Origin: Phaeoceros laevis
Lineage: Eukaryota; Anthocerotophyta; Anthocerotopsida; Notothyladales
Assembly (NCBI GenBank): GCA_049999765.1
Contig: JBNGIQ010009374.1
Span: forward strand, 1 to 23,630
Length of the DNA: 23,630 nucleotides
Direction of reading: 5' to 3'
Below the pieces are notes generated by a model. The model made no database searches, was not told the DNA's origin, and saw nothing but the letters and a program-made list of their open reading frames with translations. The number at the start of each line of letters is the position of its first letter. Within the stretch, counting starts at the first letter, position 1. Shown here one piece after another: positions 1 through 9,290 of this stretch. The translations under genes and the position numbers were made by a program.

Positions 1-414
1 CGGGCTGCTGTGCACTCACCCGGACCCTGGACTCAGACCCCAAACCAAGCGCATGCAGCAGATGCTGCAGGAAAACGTATCTCTGCCGCAGTTGCCCCCA
101 TCCAGACCAGTAGCTTTCTACAACTAGCTAGTACGTATTCCTTTGGGCCATTATCATGGGAGCCTGACTGGTTGATGCATGTGCTGGAGGGAACGCCAGC
201 ATGAACCAATTCCTCAACAGGTCAAGTGGTGGAGAACCCAGAGGGACGTTCAGGGACATTTCACAACTCTGTGCCAGTGCCAGGAGGAAGCAGGTGCAAG
301 CTTTTGTTTTGCCCGAGGGCAGCCTGATGCACCAAATAATCAGCACAATTCAATCTGCAGCATAGAAACCGAATCGGTCCGGCCGGGCCAAGACAGCATC
401 ATCAGTGCTCACTG
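1..414. other. No gene recognised
   Basis: Open frames here are short, overlap on both strands and carry no motif I recognise. No splice-bounded exon with convincing composition was found. I treat it as intergenic sequence. Confidence 0.4.
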
Positions 415-572
415 GGGTGGTCAGTGCCGTCAGTGGTCACTCAGTCTGGACAAGTTGTCGGATCTCGTCTCTCGTCAACGCTGACAATCCCTACTTGTAA
501 AACGGACGGTGAACAGCGGCAACTGCCTGCTATACAATTTACTACTTGTAAAACGGACGGTGAACAGCGGCA
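415..572 (+). repeat. Dispersed repeat R3, copy 1, with internal duplication
   Basis: The block 415-540 is repeated in direct orientation at 2643-2771 with a few differences. Its last 48 bases (493-540) are identical to 2724-2771. The start of that 48-base piece (acttgtaaaacggacgg and on) is repeated again at 544-572, so copy 1 ends in a partial tandem duplication. No coding potential or terminal inverted repeat was seen. Confidence 0.8.
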
Positions 573-580
573 TCCATCTC

Positions 581-625
581 CGGTTGCCCTTAAATTTGGA
601 AACAAAACAGCTTACATGGCTAGTG
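581..625 (+). repeat. Short dispersed repeat, partner at 1422-1466
   Basis: About 45 bp beginning gttgcccttaaatttgg and ending cagcttacatggctagtg recurs at 1422-1466 with only a few changes. The two copies lie in non-coding sequence about 800 bp apart in the same orientation. Confidence 0.7.
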
Positions 626-1421
626 CACATGTTACAGCAACTCTTGTATAAGTTTGCTCCTCATGAGGGACCTTCTTGGCTAACTAACTAGTCCAGTATA
701 TACGATCAAGATGGCTCCCACGGAGTGCCAATCAGTTGTAAAACCAGGGAAATGGAACATTTGGGTCTTGTAGTGTCGCTCACCCACCTTGGTGAGTACA
801 GGTCAGTTGGTCAGTCTGTAAACTACCTTGAGCAGTCTCCACCAACAAATCTTGCGACACCTTCTTTCAGCTAGCCTAGCTAGTTGTTTGTGCCTGATGC
901 AAGCAAGCCCGTGTTACTCTCCAACTCGCAGCCCTCAAGATTTCTCCAATACGTCTCTGAGTTTTCACAAGGAGCCCCACCGTTCCCCCTAGCTAAGTAA
1001 CACCAGATTGATCAAGCATTTCTATTCCAGATGCGAAGACAGCAGCGAATGAGGCAATGCATGCGACTCTACTTGAATGACATGTTTGTTAAGAATGAGG
1101 CAATGCATGTATGTATTCTTATAGAGATTTCTTATAGATTGAAAGCTCTGAAATAGTTGGCCACCGGAAATGAAAATCAGAACTCTGTGAAGCTGCTGCT
1201 GCTGAGAGCCTTAAGTTTGTGAGCAGATGAGATACAGGGTTCAAGTGACGCACGAAGATGTTTCAAGCATGGGTAGCAAATCACACAGGTACATCTAAGG
1301 TGTAGAGTTCACAGTAAGCTTTACACAATCGTCCTTCAAAGGCAAGGACAAACCTTGGAGACTGATGGCAGGGACTAGAATGTTGCTTGAGCCCAGGGAG
1401 CTTGTGTGCTGTCTATTTACA
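626..1421. other. No gene recognised
   Basis: No exon with plausible splice sites and no recognisable motif on either strand. CTAG/AGCT-rich runs occur (around 870-890 and 990-1000), as elsewhere in the window. Treated as intergenic. Confidence 0.4.
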
Positions 1422-1517
1422 GTTGCCCTTAAATTTGGGAACAACCAGCTTACATGGCTAGTGAGCAGGCATGTGAACTTACGAAGGTAGTGCCGAGAAC
1501 TGTATCAGAATGGCTGA

Positions 1518-1766
1518 TGTCATCGTCAGTTGGGGGGCGTGTATTTGCTCGACTGGTCTTCCAGCAGGAGCACGAGTGTCACAGAATTTCTGACAAAAGC
1601 ACAACTTGCAGTAGGGTTGCCTGTAAGGCAAGTGCTGGTGGTAGCTAGCATGGTGTTAAGAAAGCCATCCAGATCCGCTGAATGAGTATTTGAAGCATGG
1701 ATGGGTAGGGTGATGTGGCCATATTTTGCTCGTCATTCCTTGGAGAAGAAGCTGCAGGACCTGAAG
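1518..1766 (+). pseudogene. Unidentified broken exon
   Basis: One frame from 1518 reads as protein-like sequence (TEFLTKAQLAVGLPVRQ, then WMGRVMWPYFARHSLEKK) up to a plausible donor AAG|GTACAT at 1766/1767. It is interrupted by one in-frame TGA at 1683-1685. The steady amino-acid composition on both sides of the stop suggests a once-coding exon with a nonsense mutation. I do not recognise the family. It could also be a chance frame. Confidence 0.3.
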
Positions 1767-1804
1767 GTACATATTTTATTTTGAAGTTCCCTTGCCAACC
1801 TCTC

Positions 1805-1895
1805 CTTGCTATGCAAGTAGAGGTGGGCAAGTGAACTTCCAATCCAGTCAGGAAAATTGTCTGGACAGTGAATCGGCTGTTAGACTTGCATTTCA
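1805..1895 (+). repeat. Dispersed repeat Y, copy 1
   Basis: The stretch gaggtgggcaagtgaa to gctgttagacttgc matches the reverse strand at 10140-10245 and more weakly the plus strand at 21715-21810. The 10.2-kb copy sits just upstream of a phosphatase exon, so Y may be intronic there. A protein-like frame (SSQENCLDSESAVRLAFH) runs through this copy, so an exon origin is also possible. Confidence 0.55.
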
Positions 1896-2179
1896 CATTG
1901 CTCTGTCCCATGGAAGGCTTCCACTGAGCTCATTATTTCTATCATCCCAGATAGAGAATGGAGCAGTTGCTCATTCTGGAGAGAAGAGTTCTAACGGTCA
2001 AGACAAGGTGTGTGCAAAGGGCACTATTGCTTGGCTGCCAGAACTTAAGCTGGGTGGCCAGTATTTCATCTGGATGAAGTGGAGATGAGCTTGCAACAAG
2101 TCTTGGACACCTAGAATATTCCAGTGGCTCATGTAAAGGTATGTCACAAGGCTACAGACGTACGTTGGCTATTTTTCTT

Positions 2180-2370
2180 ACTGAAGATATGTGGAGTGCC
2201 AACGTTGCTGGATATGTACGTCATTGAGCAGCATCAGCTTAGTCTTTAAAGGTGCTACACTTGTTATGTCTGAAGGAACCGATCATCTAAATTCTGACTC
2301 CTAGTGCTTCTTGAGACAGCTCACAAGATGGTTCCAATATTGGCCGGCTGAGCTGCAGACCTGTAGCTAC
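2180..2370 (+). pseudogene. Degenerate exon pair paralogous to 11843-12045
   Basis: About 180 bp is homologous to the minus strand at 12045-11870, including the intron between two small exons. The first exon reads GVPTLLDMYVIEQHQ here and GVP-stop-LLDVYVTEQHQ in the other copy. The donor after the exon is CAG|GTGAGT in the other copy but CAGCTTAGT here, so splicing is lost. The second exon begins GSNIGRL and then shifts frame. The family is not recognised. Confidence 0.55.
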
Positions 2371-2642
2371 CACTTGGCAATGCTTATTACTTATTTGAAT
2401 GCCGACAGGTTACAACCTTGTGTGTATCATTCACTTCATATCTTCAGGTGGTTAGAGCCTTGTATATATGATCATTCAGAGGACACTCAGGTCTAGATAC
2501 AAGCAATCTCTTGCGTTCACCAATCTCCTGATGTAGTCCGCTCCTTGTAACGATGTATGCTGCCAACGGCAGAGGGCTGTAGATAGGATTCTCGGCGTAC
2601 CCCGGGCCCTGGTCACTGACTCGTCAGTGGCAGTGGTCACTC
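2371..2642. other. No gene recognised
   Basis: Short overlapping frames only, no motif and no convincing exon. It lies between the degenerate exon pair and repeat R3 copy 2. Confidence 0.35.
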
Positions 2643-2771
2643 AGGTGGTCAATGCCGTCAGTTGTCACTCATCAGTCTGGAGAAGTCGTCGGACCTCGTG
2701 TCTCGTCAACGCTGACAATTCGTACTTGTAAAACGGACGGTGAACAGCGGCAACTGCCTGCTATACAATTT
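2643..2771 (+). repeat. Dispersed repeat R3, copy 2, abutting the LRR gene stop codon
   Basis: Direct repeat of 415-540. Its right edge (the end of ctatacaattt) is at 2771, one base from the stop codon of the minus-strand LRR gene (TAG, 2775-2773). R3 therefore either forms the immediate 3' UTR or marks an insertion or deletion breakpoint at the end of the coding sequence. Confidence 0.75.
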
Positions 2772-2772
2772 C

Positions 2773-5700
2773 CTAAGGGCACTTGTTAGCCAGAGGGGGG
2801 CCACATAGGCCAGGATTTCCAGCGAAGTCGGGGGCTGGGAATGCCCTGAGCTGGGATGGGATGGGGCCTGCCAGCAAATTGTAGGAGAGGTCGAGGGCGT
2901 CCAGATCTTTGATCTGCGCGATGGCAGCTGGGACTGGGCCTGAGAACCGGTTGTGAGACAGGTCCAGGAAGTGCAGCCCCTTGAGTTGTCCCACAGAAGC
3001 GTCGATGGGTCCTGTGATGCCATTTCCAGACAAGTCCAGTGCACTTGTGGAAGAAAAGAAGAACTGGAGGCTCCTCAAGTTCTCCTCCGGAAAGAAGCTC
3101 GCTGCGGTGTAGAAGAAACCATCGATGTAGAGGGGGGCTCCTGGAGTGTAGACTGATGCTGTGCCTGCAACCTTGAGAGCATTGAAACCAGAGACCAGCG
3201 CCGGCAGTGGAAGACCACCTGTGAGCTTATTGTTGGAGAGGTCTAGGATTCTCAGGGCGTGCAGGTCGCTGAGGAAAGTTTGCACGCTTCCTGTCACGGC
3301 GTTGCTGCTGACATCCAGAACTTGAAGGGCCTGTCCAGATAGTACAGTGTATGACAGCAGTTGGTAATGAATAACCACACACTCACGACTGAGGCATTTG
3401 AATTTGCAAGCAGCAAAAAGAAGGCGACTGATGAAGGTGAGAAGAAGAGGTTACCGTGAACGAGGTGATGGCGGTAGGAATTTGGCCCAAGAGGTGGTTC
3501 CCGCTCACATCGTAGACCACCAGTTTGTTGCATGCTGTGAGGTCCACTCCAGCAGGCAGGATCGGTCCTGTCAGCTGGTTGTTTTCGACAACAAAGCTGT
3601 TGAGGTTAGGGCAAGCACTGCTGAAGTCGGGGATGGTCCCTGTGAGCTCATTGTTGCTTAGCTTCAGTTTCTTCAAGGAGGGGGAACTGACGACGGAAGC
3701 AGGGAATGGGCCGGTGAGGAGGTTGTCCGACAAATCTAAATAGCTGAATTGCTCGCTGACGGGAGCAGTCTGAGGAATACGTCCTGAGAGCTTGTTCTTG
3801 TTCAAGATGAGAGCTTCGAAGTTGGGGTTGCCGAAGATGTCCGAGGGAATGGGACCAGTGAGCTGGTTCTCGGCGAAGTTGAGAATGGCGACAAACTGCT
3901 GAGCTCCTGAGCCGAAGCCTGTGGGTATTTGCCCTGTGAATTGGTTCCTGTGCAAGTCCAAGTAGTTCAGATTGGACATCAGTGTGAAGCCCAGAGGTAT
4001 CTGCCCTGTGATGGCGTTGACGGAAACATTGATGTAGCCGTTAAACAAGCGGGATCCGTTGAATGCAGGCAGCTTTGTGAGCTTGTTGTCGGATAAATCG
4101 ATGTCTGCAAGGCGCATCTGAAATATCCAGTCTGGGATAGGACCTGCGCACGCATTCCCCACCAATAAGCACTCACGTAAATACCAAACATGTCCTTCCT
4201 TGAGGTTGCAACAAAACTGTTGAGGAAGCTCTACCCTTGCTCACGCTCATGCCCGTGGCCCAGCCACTCATGTGAAGTAACTTCACCTGCGAGCTGGTTG
4301 GAGTGAACGTCAAAGATGGTCGCAAATTGCCCAAGGCCGGTGTTATCGTCGGGAATGCTACCAGTGCCCAGGCTGGTCAGCTTGTTATTGCTCAGCACAA
4401 TCTCCATGACTCCATCCCACAGAGATGGCGGGTTGAGAGCCCCCGTCAGCTGGTTGTTGTTCAGGTAAAGGCGGCGCTGGCCTGGGCTGAAATGGCTGAA
4501 TGCTGATCCTAGATCCTTGGGAATTGGACCAGACAGCTGGTTGAAGGACAAGTCCAGGTCCCCCAATTGCAGCAGTGAAAGGGACTCCGGAATTATTCCT
4601 GCAGGTATGCATACACACGCACACACAAATTGACACAATGTGTGTTCAGTGGTCCCCAGTTTCATTCAAGCAGCAACGCTTTCCAACTAGTTTGTAAACA
4701 ACAAAGTGAGGGGATCCTGTAGACTACTCACCTGTAAGGGAATTTCTGGCTGCGAAGAGGGTTGTCAGATTTTTGCCAGCGCCTCCAAGGGAAGCCGGAA
4801 TTGGCCCGCTTAGCCTGTTGTCGTTGAGCTCAAGATTCACAAGAACTCCCGTTGCCCCGAGACTGAAAGGAATAGGTCCAGTGAGTTGGTTCCTGCTGAT
4901 GAGAAGATCTGTGAGCAGCGGCAGCTGGGCCAAGGAGGCCGGAATCCCACCAGAGACCAAGGTTGATTCGATGACCAACACCTGCGAGATGGATCCAGGG
5001 CATGGCATTCACGACTGTCAGCAGCTAGCTAGCTAGCTAGGAAACTTGTAACCCTAGCTCTACAAGTCTTTTGCCGTGTGCACCTGCAATTTCCTCAGCT
5101 GTCCAAGAGTAGCAGGAATGCTCCCAGTTATATTGATCCTGGTAAAAAGGTTGTCTACGCCATCGTTCAACCCTCCGATTCGCAACTCCTTGAGCGAACC
5201 AAGGTTCCCGAAAGTCTTCGGAATGCTACCGACAAAGGCATTGCCTTCCAGATACAGCAACTCCAATGCCGGGAGCTCCCCAGGGTTGATCAGCGGGAGC
5301 GAGCCGCTGAGCTTGTTGTCTGTCACCTTCAACTCCTGGAGATGCGAGAGCTGCTTGATAGCCGCCGGAATCGTCCCAGAGAACCGGTTGTACTCCAAGT
5401 CCAAAACCTGAAGCTGCTTCACCTGGCCAATGCAGGCGGGAACGGCCCCGGACTTGGCACCGTTTCGAAACGGCGTCTCCGCCAGGATGAGTGTTTGGAG
5501 GTTGGCAAGCTCGCAAAACGAGGCAGGAATAGGGCCGGAAATGTTCCTGTTGCCATCGCTGATTCTCAAGTACTGCAGCGCCGTGATCCTCCCGATGTCC
5601 GCCGCAAGGGGGCCGTGCAGATCCAGGTTCTGCAGCGACAGCGCCCGCAGGCTCTTCAACGCGCTCAGCCCGTCGGGCGTGACATCGTGGAGGAGGAAGT

Positions 5701-6121
5701 TGGTGAGGTTGAGAACCTCCAATGCCAGGAGCTGACGGAGGGTGGTCCCGATCAGGTTCACACTGTTGGTGGTGCCGCTCTTGCTGGTGATCACGGGGCA
5801 GTCGTCGCATCCCTCCTCGAGAACAGCCTCGAATGTGAAGTCCACCACTTCTCCAGAGGGATTGCAAGAAATGCCCGCGAATGCGCAGCAGTTGCCGCTG
5901 CTGGTCCACGAGACCAGCTGATTGTTTTGATCGTCCAACCCCGCCTTGAAAGCCAGCAATGCGTCCCTGTCCCTCGCCACGCACACGGGGCTGGATGCGG
6001 CACCCACTCCGAGGCTGGTCAAGGAGGGGATAAGCAAAGTGCACACAATCCACAGCACCTGCAATGTGCACAAAATTGGTGGTCCCATGGCTGGGAAACG
6101 TGCACAAACACGTTTCCCCAT
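2773..6121 (-). CDS. Secreted plant-type LRR protein, receptor-like (five exons)
   Basis: Exons are 6121-5084, 4981-4732, 4598-4287, 4143-3455 and 3330-2773. Introns are 102, 133, 143 and 124 bp, GT-AG, in phases 0, 1, 1 and 0. The product is about 948 aa. Residues 1-42 hold a hydrophobic signal peptide, 47-87 an LRRNT cap (DRDALLAFKAGL, W, CC, C), then some thirty 24-residue repeats of the plant type (L..L.L..N.L.G.IP). The end is NPGLCGPPLANKCP followed by a stop. There is no transmembrane helix and no kinase, so the protein should be exported to the cell wall space, where such proteins bind ligands or partner receptors. ATG codons at 6121 and 6088 are both in good context; the second gives a cleaner signal peptide. 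Classical LRR-RLPs carry a membrane helix after the GLCGPPL motif, so this may be truncated or naturally secreted. Confidence 0.85.
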
Positions 6122-6123
6122 GG
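6085..6123 (-). promoter_or_regulatory. Hairpin between two candidate start codons of the LRR gene
   Basis: A perfect 10-bp inverted repeat (6093-6102 with 6109-6118, gggaaacgtg and cacgtttccc) with a 6-nt loop is flanked on both sides by CCATGG. Each CCATGG supplies an in-frame ATG of the minus-strand LRR gene (6121 and 6088). The structure could influence start choice, or simply reflect a small inverted duplication. Confidence 0.6.
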
Positions 6124-6164
6124 CTGCTTGAAGCTTACAGGATCAAACAGAGTGCTTCTCGAGC

Positions 6165-6345
6165 TCAAAATGAGGAACCTCACAACTTGGCACACATCGC
6201 TGCAAAGTTGTGCAAGTGGTGTGAAGAATTGGGACAGGGTACCGGTGTGACCTCTTGCAGATGTAATGCAGACAATGCGGATCTCGATGCTTATCCTCGG
6301 GATTGGCTGAATTCAGGACTGGTGGTGCTAGTCAGCGCAGATTGA
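6165..6345 (-). pseudogene. Relic of the caspase-ROCO gene, fragment a1
   Basis: This segment matches 18757-18950 on the same strand (shared runs such as caaagttgtgcaagtggtg). Minus-strand reading gives LHLQEV then HHLHNFAAMCAKL. That resembles the helical stretch after the first caspase domain of the intact gene (IRALEAVRALFKFHLQHVNEF). It is short and frame-broken, so it is a relic, not a gene. It lies immediately upstream of the LRR gene and may supply part of its promoter. Confidence 0.45.
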
Positions 6346-6411
6346 GCACGTTGGATCAGATATACCTGAGAACCGACCTTGCATCTCACCTCCACCATTT
6401 GCAATTTTGCA

Positions 6412-6540
6412 GCTGGCGCCACCAAGCCAGCACCTTTTGGGCTGACTTGAAATGACCGGCGCTACTGGTGTCGGTTTATTCGGTTGCAGGCTTGCAGGAG
6501 AAGCACGATGCATAAAGGCACCCATACGAAAAGTAAGACA
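6412..6540. repeat. Partial copy of flank repeat R2, with 34-bp core
   Basis: Shares its sequence with 18450-18580 and 19920-20040. A 34-bp core at 6441-6474 is identical to 18496-18529 and differs at one base from 19965-19998. In the other two places this repeat lies on the 5' side of caspase-ROCO coding sequence or its relic. Confidence 0.75.
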
Positions 6541-6603
6541 GGAAATGGATTTGTTTGTCGTAAACTAGTCTAGACTACTACATGTGGACAAGAGAGAAAA
6601 GCC

Positions 6604-6735
6604 GTGCTCTCCATACGGGGGCTCCCGGCTGTCGCTTGGACGGGGGCTCCCGGTCGCCGGTCGAAAAACCTGACGGGGTGTTCAATTCCCACGTGGAGTT
6701 GGCTAAACACCATTAATCTTCATACTACTACTACC
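6604..6735 (+). repeat. Dispersed repeat R4, copy 1
   Basis: About 130 bp with ggctcccgg, ccggtcgaaaaacctg and ggtgttcaattccca recurs at 9150-9290 in the same orientation. It contains a stretch similar to a polymerase III B box (gttcaattcc), but no tRNA fold can be drawn. Confidence 0.7.
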
Positions 6736-6775
6736 ATACATGAGCAACTCGGCCCCAACTGGCTGGATTGGAGAC

Positions 6776-7045
6776 CACAAATTGTTGCAAGCAGCCACAA
6801 ACTCTGTGATATGCTGGAGGCGGAAGGTGGACGGAGCATCTGAACCAGCTCTCACCTCCTCCAATGCGCGTATTGCCTCCCCATAGCCGCAAATTCCGGA
6901 TTCGCTGAGAACGTAGAGAACCTCGATGTTCTCGGCTGCCAGGTCTCCCCACCCAGTTAGCCCTCCCTGGCCATGGTTCTGAACCATGTGTGCGCCCCAG
7001 AGACGCTTCCATATATACCGGTCGTGAACGAGTGTTAAAACCACG
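6776..7045 (-). pseudogene. Relic of the caspase-ROCO gene, fragment c1
   Basis: The minus strand reads SGICGYGEAIRALEEVR then FRLQHITEFVAAC. In the intact gene the segment after the first caspase domain reads SQSRIDTGIRALEAVRA then FHLQHVNEFARGL. DNA also matches: aaactc, atgctggaggyggaa and cctccaatgcgcg are shared with 16830-16900. The relic continues into sequence shared with 18960-19135. No caspase or LRR coding is left. It is a remnant of a tandem or dispersed copy. Confidence 0.65.
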
Positions 7046-7154
7046 CGTCCGAGCAAGCAGAACACCAATGCAACAATTCAAGTACACTACTACATGTTTC
7101 TTTACGGTCACAAGTCACGCCCAGCCCCCGTTTTGTCACGGCCAGCAATAGTTG

Positions 7155-7719
7155 TCACAGTGCCGCGGGGGAGCTTGGGACCGTGACTTCAACATCTCCC
7201 ACCGTAGTTCCTGGAGCGTAGCGAACATTTTTGACACGGTCAACCGCGGCCCTGCAAACCGTCATCCAGGGCATTTGGAGGTTGCCCCAGACATAAGCCC
7301 CGCACACCACAATCACCTTGAACCCTCCACCACACTTGTCGGCCTGCACCTTCACTAGCTGGTAGCGCTGGTGGTAGGTGTCCAGGAGAGGCAGCACCTT
7401 CCACAGCCTGGTGATGGGATTCAGCACACAGAAGCAGTCCAGCGTCCTCTGCGGCTGCCTGCTGGTGCTGCCTTCTCCTCCGCTTCCTTCTTCGATCTTG
7501 AAGGTTTTGACGCAGATGAGCCCGTCCTGGGCCACCACGCAGCGGTAGCCCCAGCGCTGGAACTCCGCAGGGAGGAAGGTGAGCGGGACCTTGTGCACTC
7601 TGACCCCGGAACTGGGAAGCACCGGCTTGGCAGCTCGGTGGGAGAACTTCCTTCCTCCTGCCTCCTCCACCCTCCCAGGGCGGTACTCGAAGGCGCAGAT
7701 GAAGGACGGTCCTAGAGGA
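7155..7719 (-). CDS. Partial F-box-associated protein, C-terminal part
   Basis: The minus-strand frame enters from the assembly gap and stops at 7155, giving about 188 aa. It contains VPLTFLPAEFQRWGYRC, AQDGLICV and then CVLNPITRLWKVLPLL, followed by GGGFKVIVVCGAYVW. The pattern of a 'D-G-L-I-C' strand followed by 'NP.T..W..LP' is that of plant F-box proteins with kelch or F-box-associated repeats, which present substrates to SCF ubiquitin ligases. The F-box itself would be upstream, in or beyond the gap, and is not visible. The gene may be a pseudogene; the C-terminal 50 residues are not recognised. Confidence 0.55.
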
Positions 7720-7819
7720 NNNNNNNNNNNNNNNNNNNNNNNNNNNNNNNNNNNNNNNNNNNNNNNNNNNNNNNNNNNNNNNNNNNNNNNNNNNNNNNNN
7801 NNNNNNNNNNNNNNNNNNN
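7720..7819. other. Assembly gap (100 N)
   Basis: Exactly 100 undetermined bases, the conventional length for a scaffold gap of unknown size. It separates two related F-box-associated segments, so true gap size and gene number here are unknown. Confidence 0.99.
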
Positions 7820-7978
7820 ACCCTCCACCACACTTGGCGGCCTGCACCGTCACTTGCTGGTAGCGCTGGTAGTAGGTGTCCAGGAGAGGCAGCACCTTCC
7901 ACAGCCTGGTGACGGGATTCAGCACACAGAAGCAATAAAGCGTCCTCTGCCTGCTGGTGCTGCCTTGCGCGCCGGAAT
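7820..7978 (-). pseudogene. Second, truncated copy of the F-box-associated segment
   Basis: About 155 bp matches 7322-7475 with roughly ten differences. The frame reads CVLNPVTRLWKVLPLLDTYY, against CVLNPITRLWKVLPLLDTYH in the other copy. It is cut by the assembly gap at its C-terminal side. Homology fades on its N-terminal side just upstream of a shared GSTSRQ, where the sequence becomes unrelated. It is either a tandem gene fragment or the exon of a neighbouring paralogue. Confidence 0.6.
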
Positions 7979-8444
7979 CCCCGCCAGCAGGGTTGCATGA
8001 CGTGGCCACGGCTGGGCAGCGGTGGTGGTGAGCACGGCCTTGCCACGGCCTGCCGTGTATCCGTAGGCGCATCTGCCTGGGATAGTGAGAGGTGAGAGGT
8101 GAGAACGTGGCGCCTCGAGAGTTCCAGCCCGGCTAAATTGAAGGACCTTTGCAATGGGACCGTGAGATGTGCAGTCCGAGCCCGGCTTGCCAAGCGAAAC
8201 TCGCACGTGATTGTCCTACTCCGCCAGCCCGGGCATATGGCTGTGTAACGGGACCTGAAACATCACGGGCCAGCCCGGTCTGCAGCAGGTCGCCGAAGGG
8301 CGACAGTAGGTGGGTGGGATGGCACGCCGGTCACGCCCTTCACCGTGTATGGCGAGCGTGTCAAAACGCTGAAGTGACACGGCCGCCCACCGTGTTACGC
8401 GATCGTAACAGCCCACCGTGACTTTATCGGTCCGGTCCACCTAC
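7979..8444. other. No gene recognised
   Basis: GC-rich sequence with overlapping frames on both strands and no recognised motif. It is probably intergenic. Confidence 0.35.
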
Positions 8445-8566
8445 ATGAGCGTAATCCCGCGACTTGCACTAATCCCGCGACTTGCAGGCATAATGTGCTA
8501 CCCGGCGTTGATAGTAATGTGCTACCCGGTGCGAATCTCCATATAAAGGAGCGGGATTACGCTCAT
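8445..8566. repeat. Foldback element: 16-bp inverted repeat with inner tandem repeats
   Basis: atgagcgtaatcccgc at 8445-8460 is the perfect reverse complement of 8551-8566. Inside are two direct duplications: taatcccgcgacttgca (twice, 8452-8486) and taatgtgctacccgg (twice, near 8490-8530). A TATA-like atataaa lies at 8541-8547. It could be a small foldback transposon or a promoter; no flanking target duplication is evident. Confidence 0.7.
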
Positions 8567-8639
8567 AATCCCGGGGCGAGCGCGGGCTTTATAATAAGCC
8601 GGTTTCCTTTTTAAGGACCGAAATTGTAGTAGTGGTATC

Positions 8640-8870
8640 TCGGGTGTACACCTCATCGCAGGCCCAGCTCAAGGCTGGACCCACTTTGGTGTGCACAGGC
8701 CTGCCTGCCTGCGAGCTCGATGAGAAGCTCCCGAGCAAGCTTCGGGAGGATTTCGGAGTCCCCGGCCGGACGAGAGGGCCCACTTTCTGACATGGCCCGC
8801 CTCGCTCGGCAGTCGGACCCCAGCCTGAGGTGCCGGATGAAGCGTTTCAAGGAGAAGGGTCAAAACATAG
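8640..8870. repeat. Partial copy of the left part of flank repeat R2
   Basis: Matches 19200-19430 in shared blocks: ctcaaggctggaccc, tggtgtgca, ggcctgcctgcctgcgagctc, gggaggattt and tctgacatggcc. Divergence is clear but the order is the same. No coding function is inferred. Confidence 0.6.
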
Positions 8871-9149
8871 AGTTGATTGATTTCCAGTCGTAATAACATG
8901 GACACCTGAGGTGTGACGCGTCCCCTATCTGCGGAGGAGCTCTATGAGAGCTAACCATCTTTCAGCCACGGTCTAACTTGGCTCACAATAGACCCGTCGA
9001 ATAGTAGAGCTGGATGACAACCACCCTTTGGTATAACAAGTGCAAAGGGCGTGCTAGACTTGATGTTGCAGTCTTTTAACCAAGGAAACCTCCTTCCCCG
9101 ACCATACAGTTACTTTCTACAGTTACAGCCCCGAACGGTAGACTCAAGT

Positions 9150-9290
9150 CCCTGGACTGGAGGCTCCCGGTTGTCGCTTAACGTCCCCTGGCAAGAGCTC
9201 CCGGTTGCCGGTCGAAAAACCTGGCGAGGTGTTCAATTCCCATGTGCAGTTGGCTATACACCATAATCAACTTACTACTAGTACTACCAG
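9150..9290 (+). repeat. Dispersed repeat R4, copy 2
   Basis: Same element as 6604-6735: ggctcccgg, gccggtcgaaaaacctg, then ggtgttcaattccca, and a run of tactact. Orientation is the same. The stretch 8871-9149 shows no gene. Confidence 0.7.

Noticed and set aside
2773-6121. LRR receptor kinase
   Set aside because: The spliced frame ends at the C-terminal LRR cap. No transmembrane or kinase coding was found downstream to position 1.
5078-6250. Long plus-strand open frame (390 codons) opposite the LRR gene
   Set aside because: It is antisense to a clear LRR exon. The LRR periodicity of the minus strand keeps the opposite strand open. It has no start context or motif of its own.
6650-6700. tRNA or tRNA-derived element in repeat R4
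   Set aside because: A B-box-like gttcaattcc is present, but no T stem pairs properly and no A box or acceptor stem can be found.
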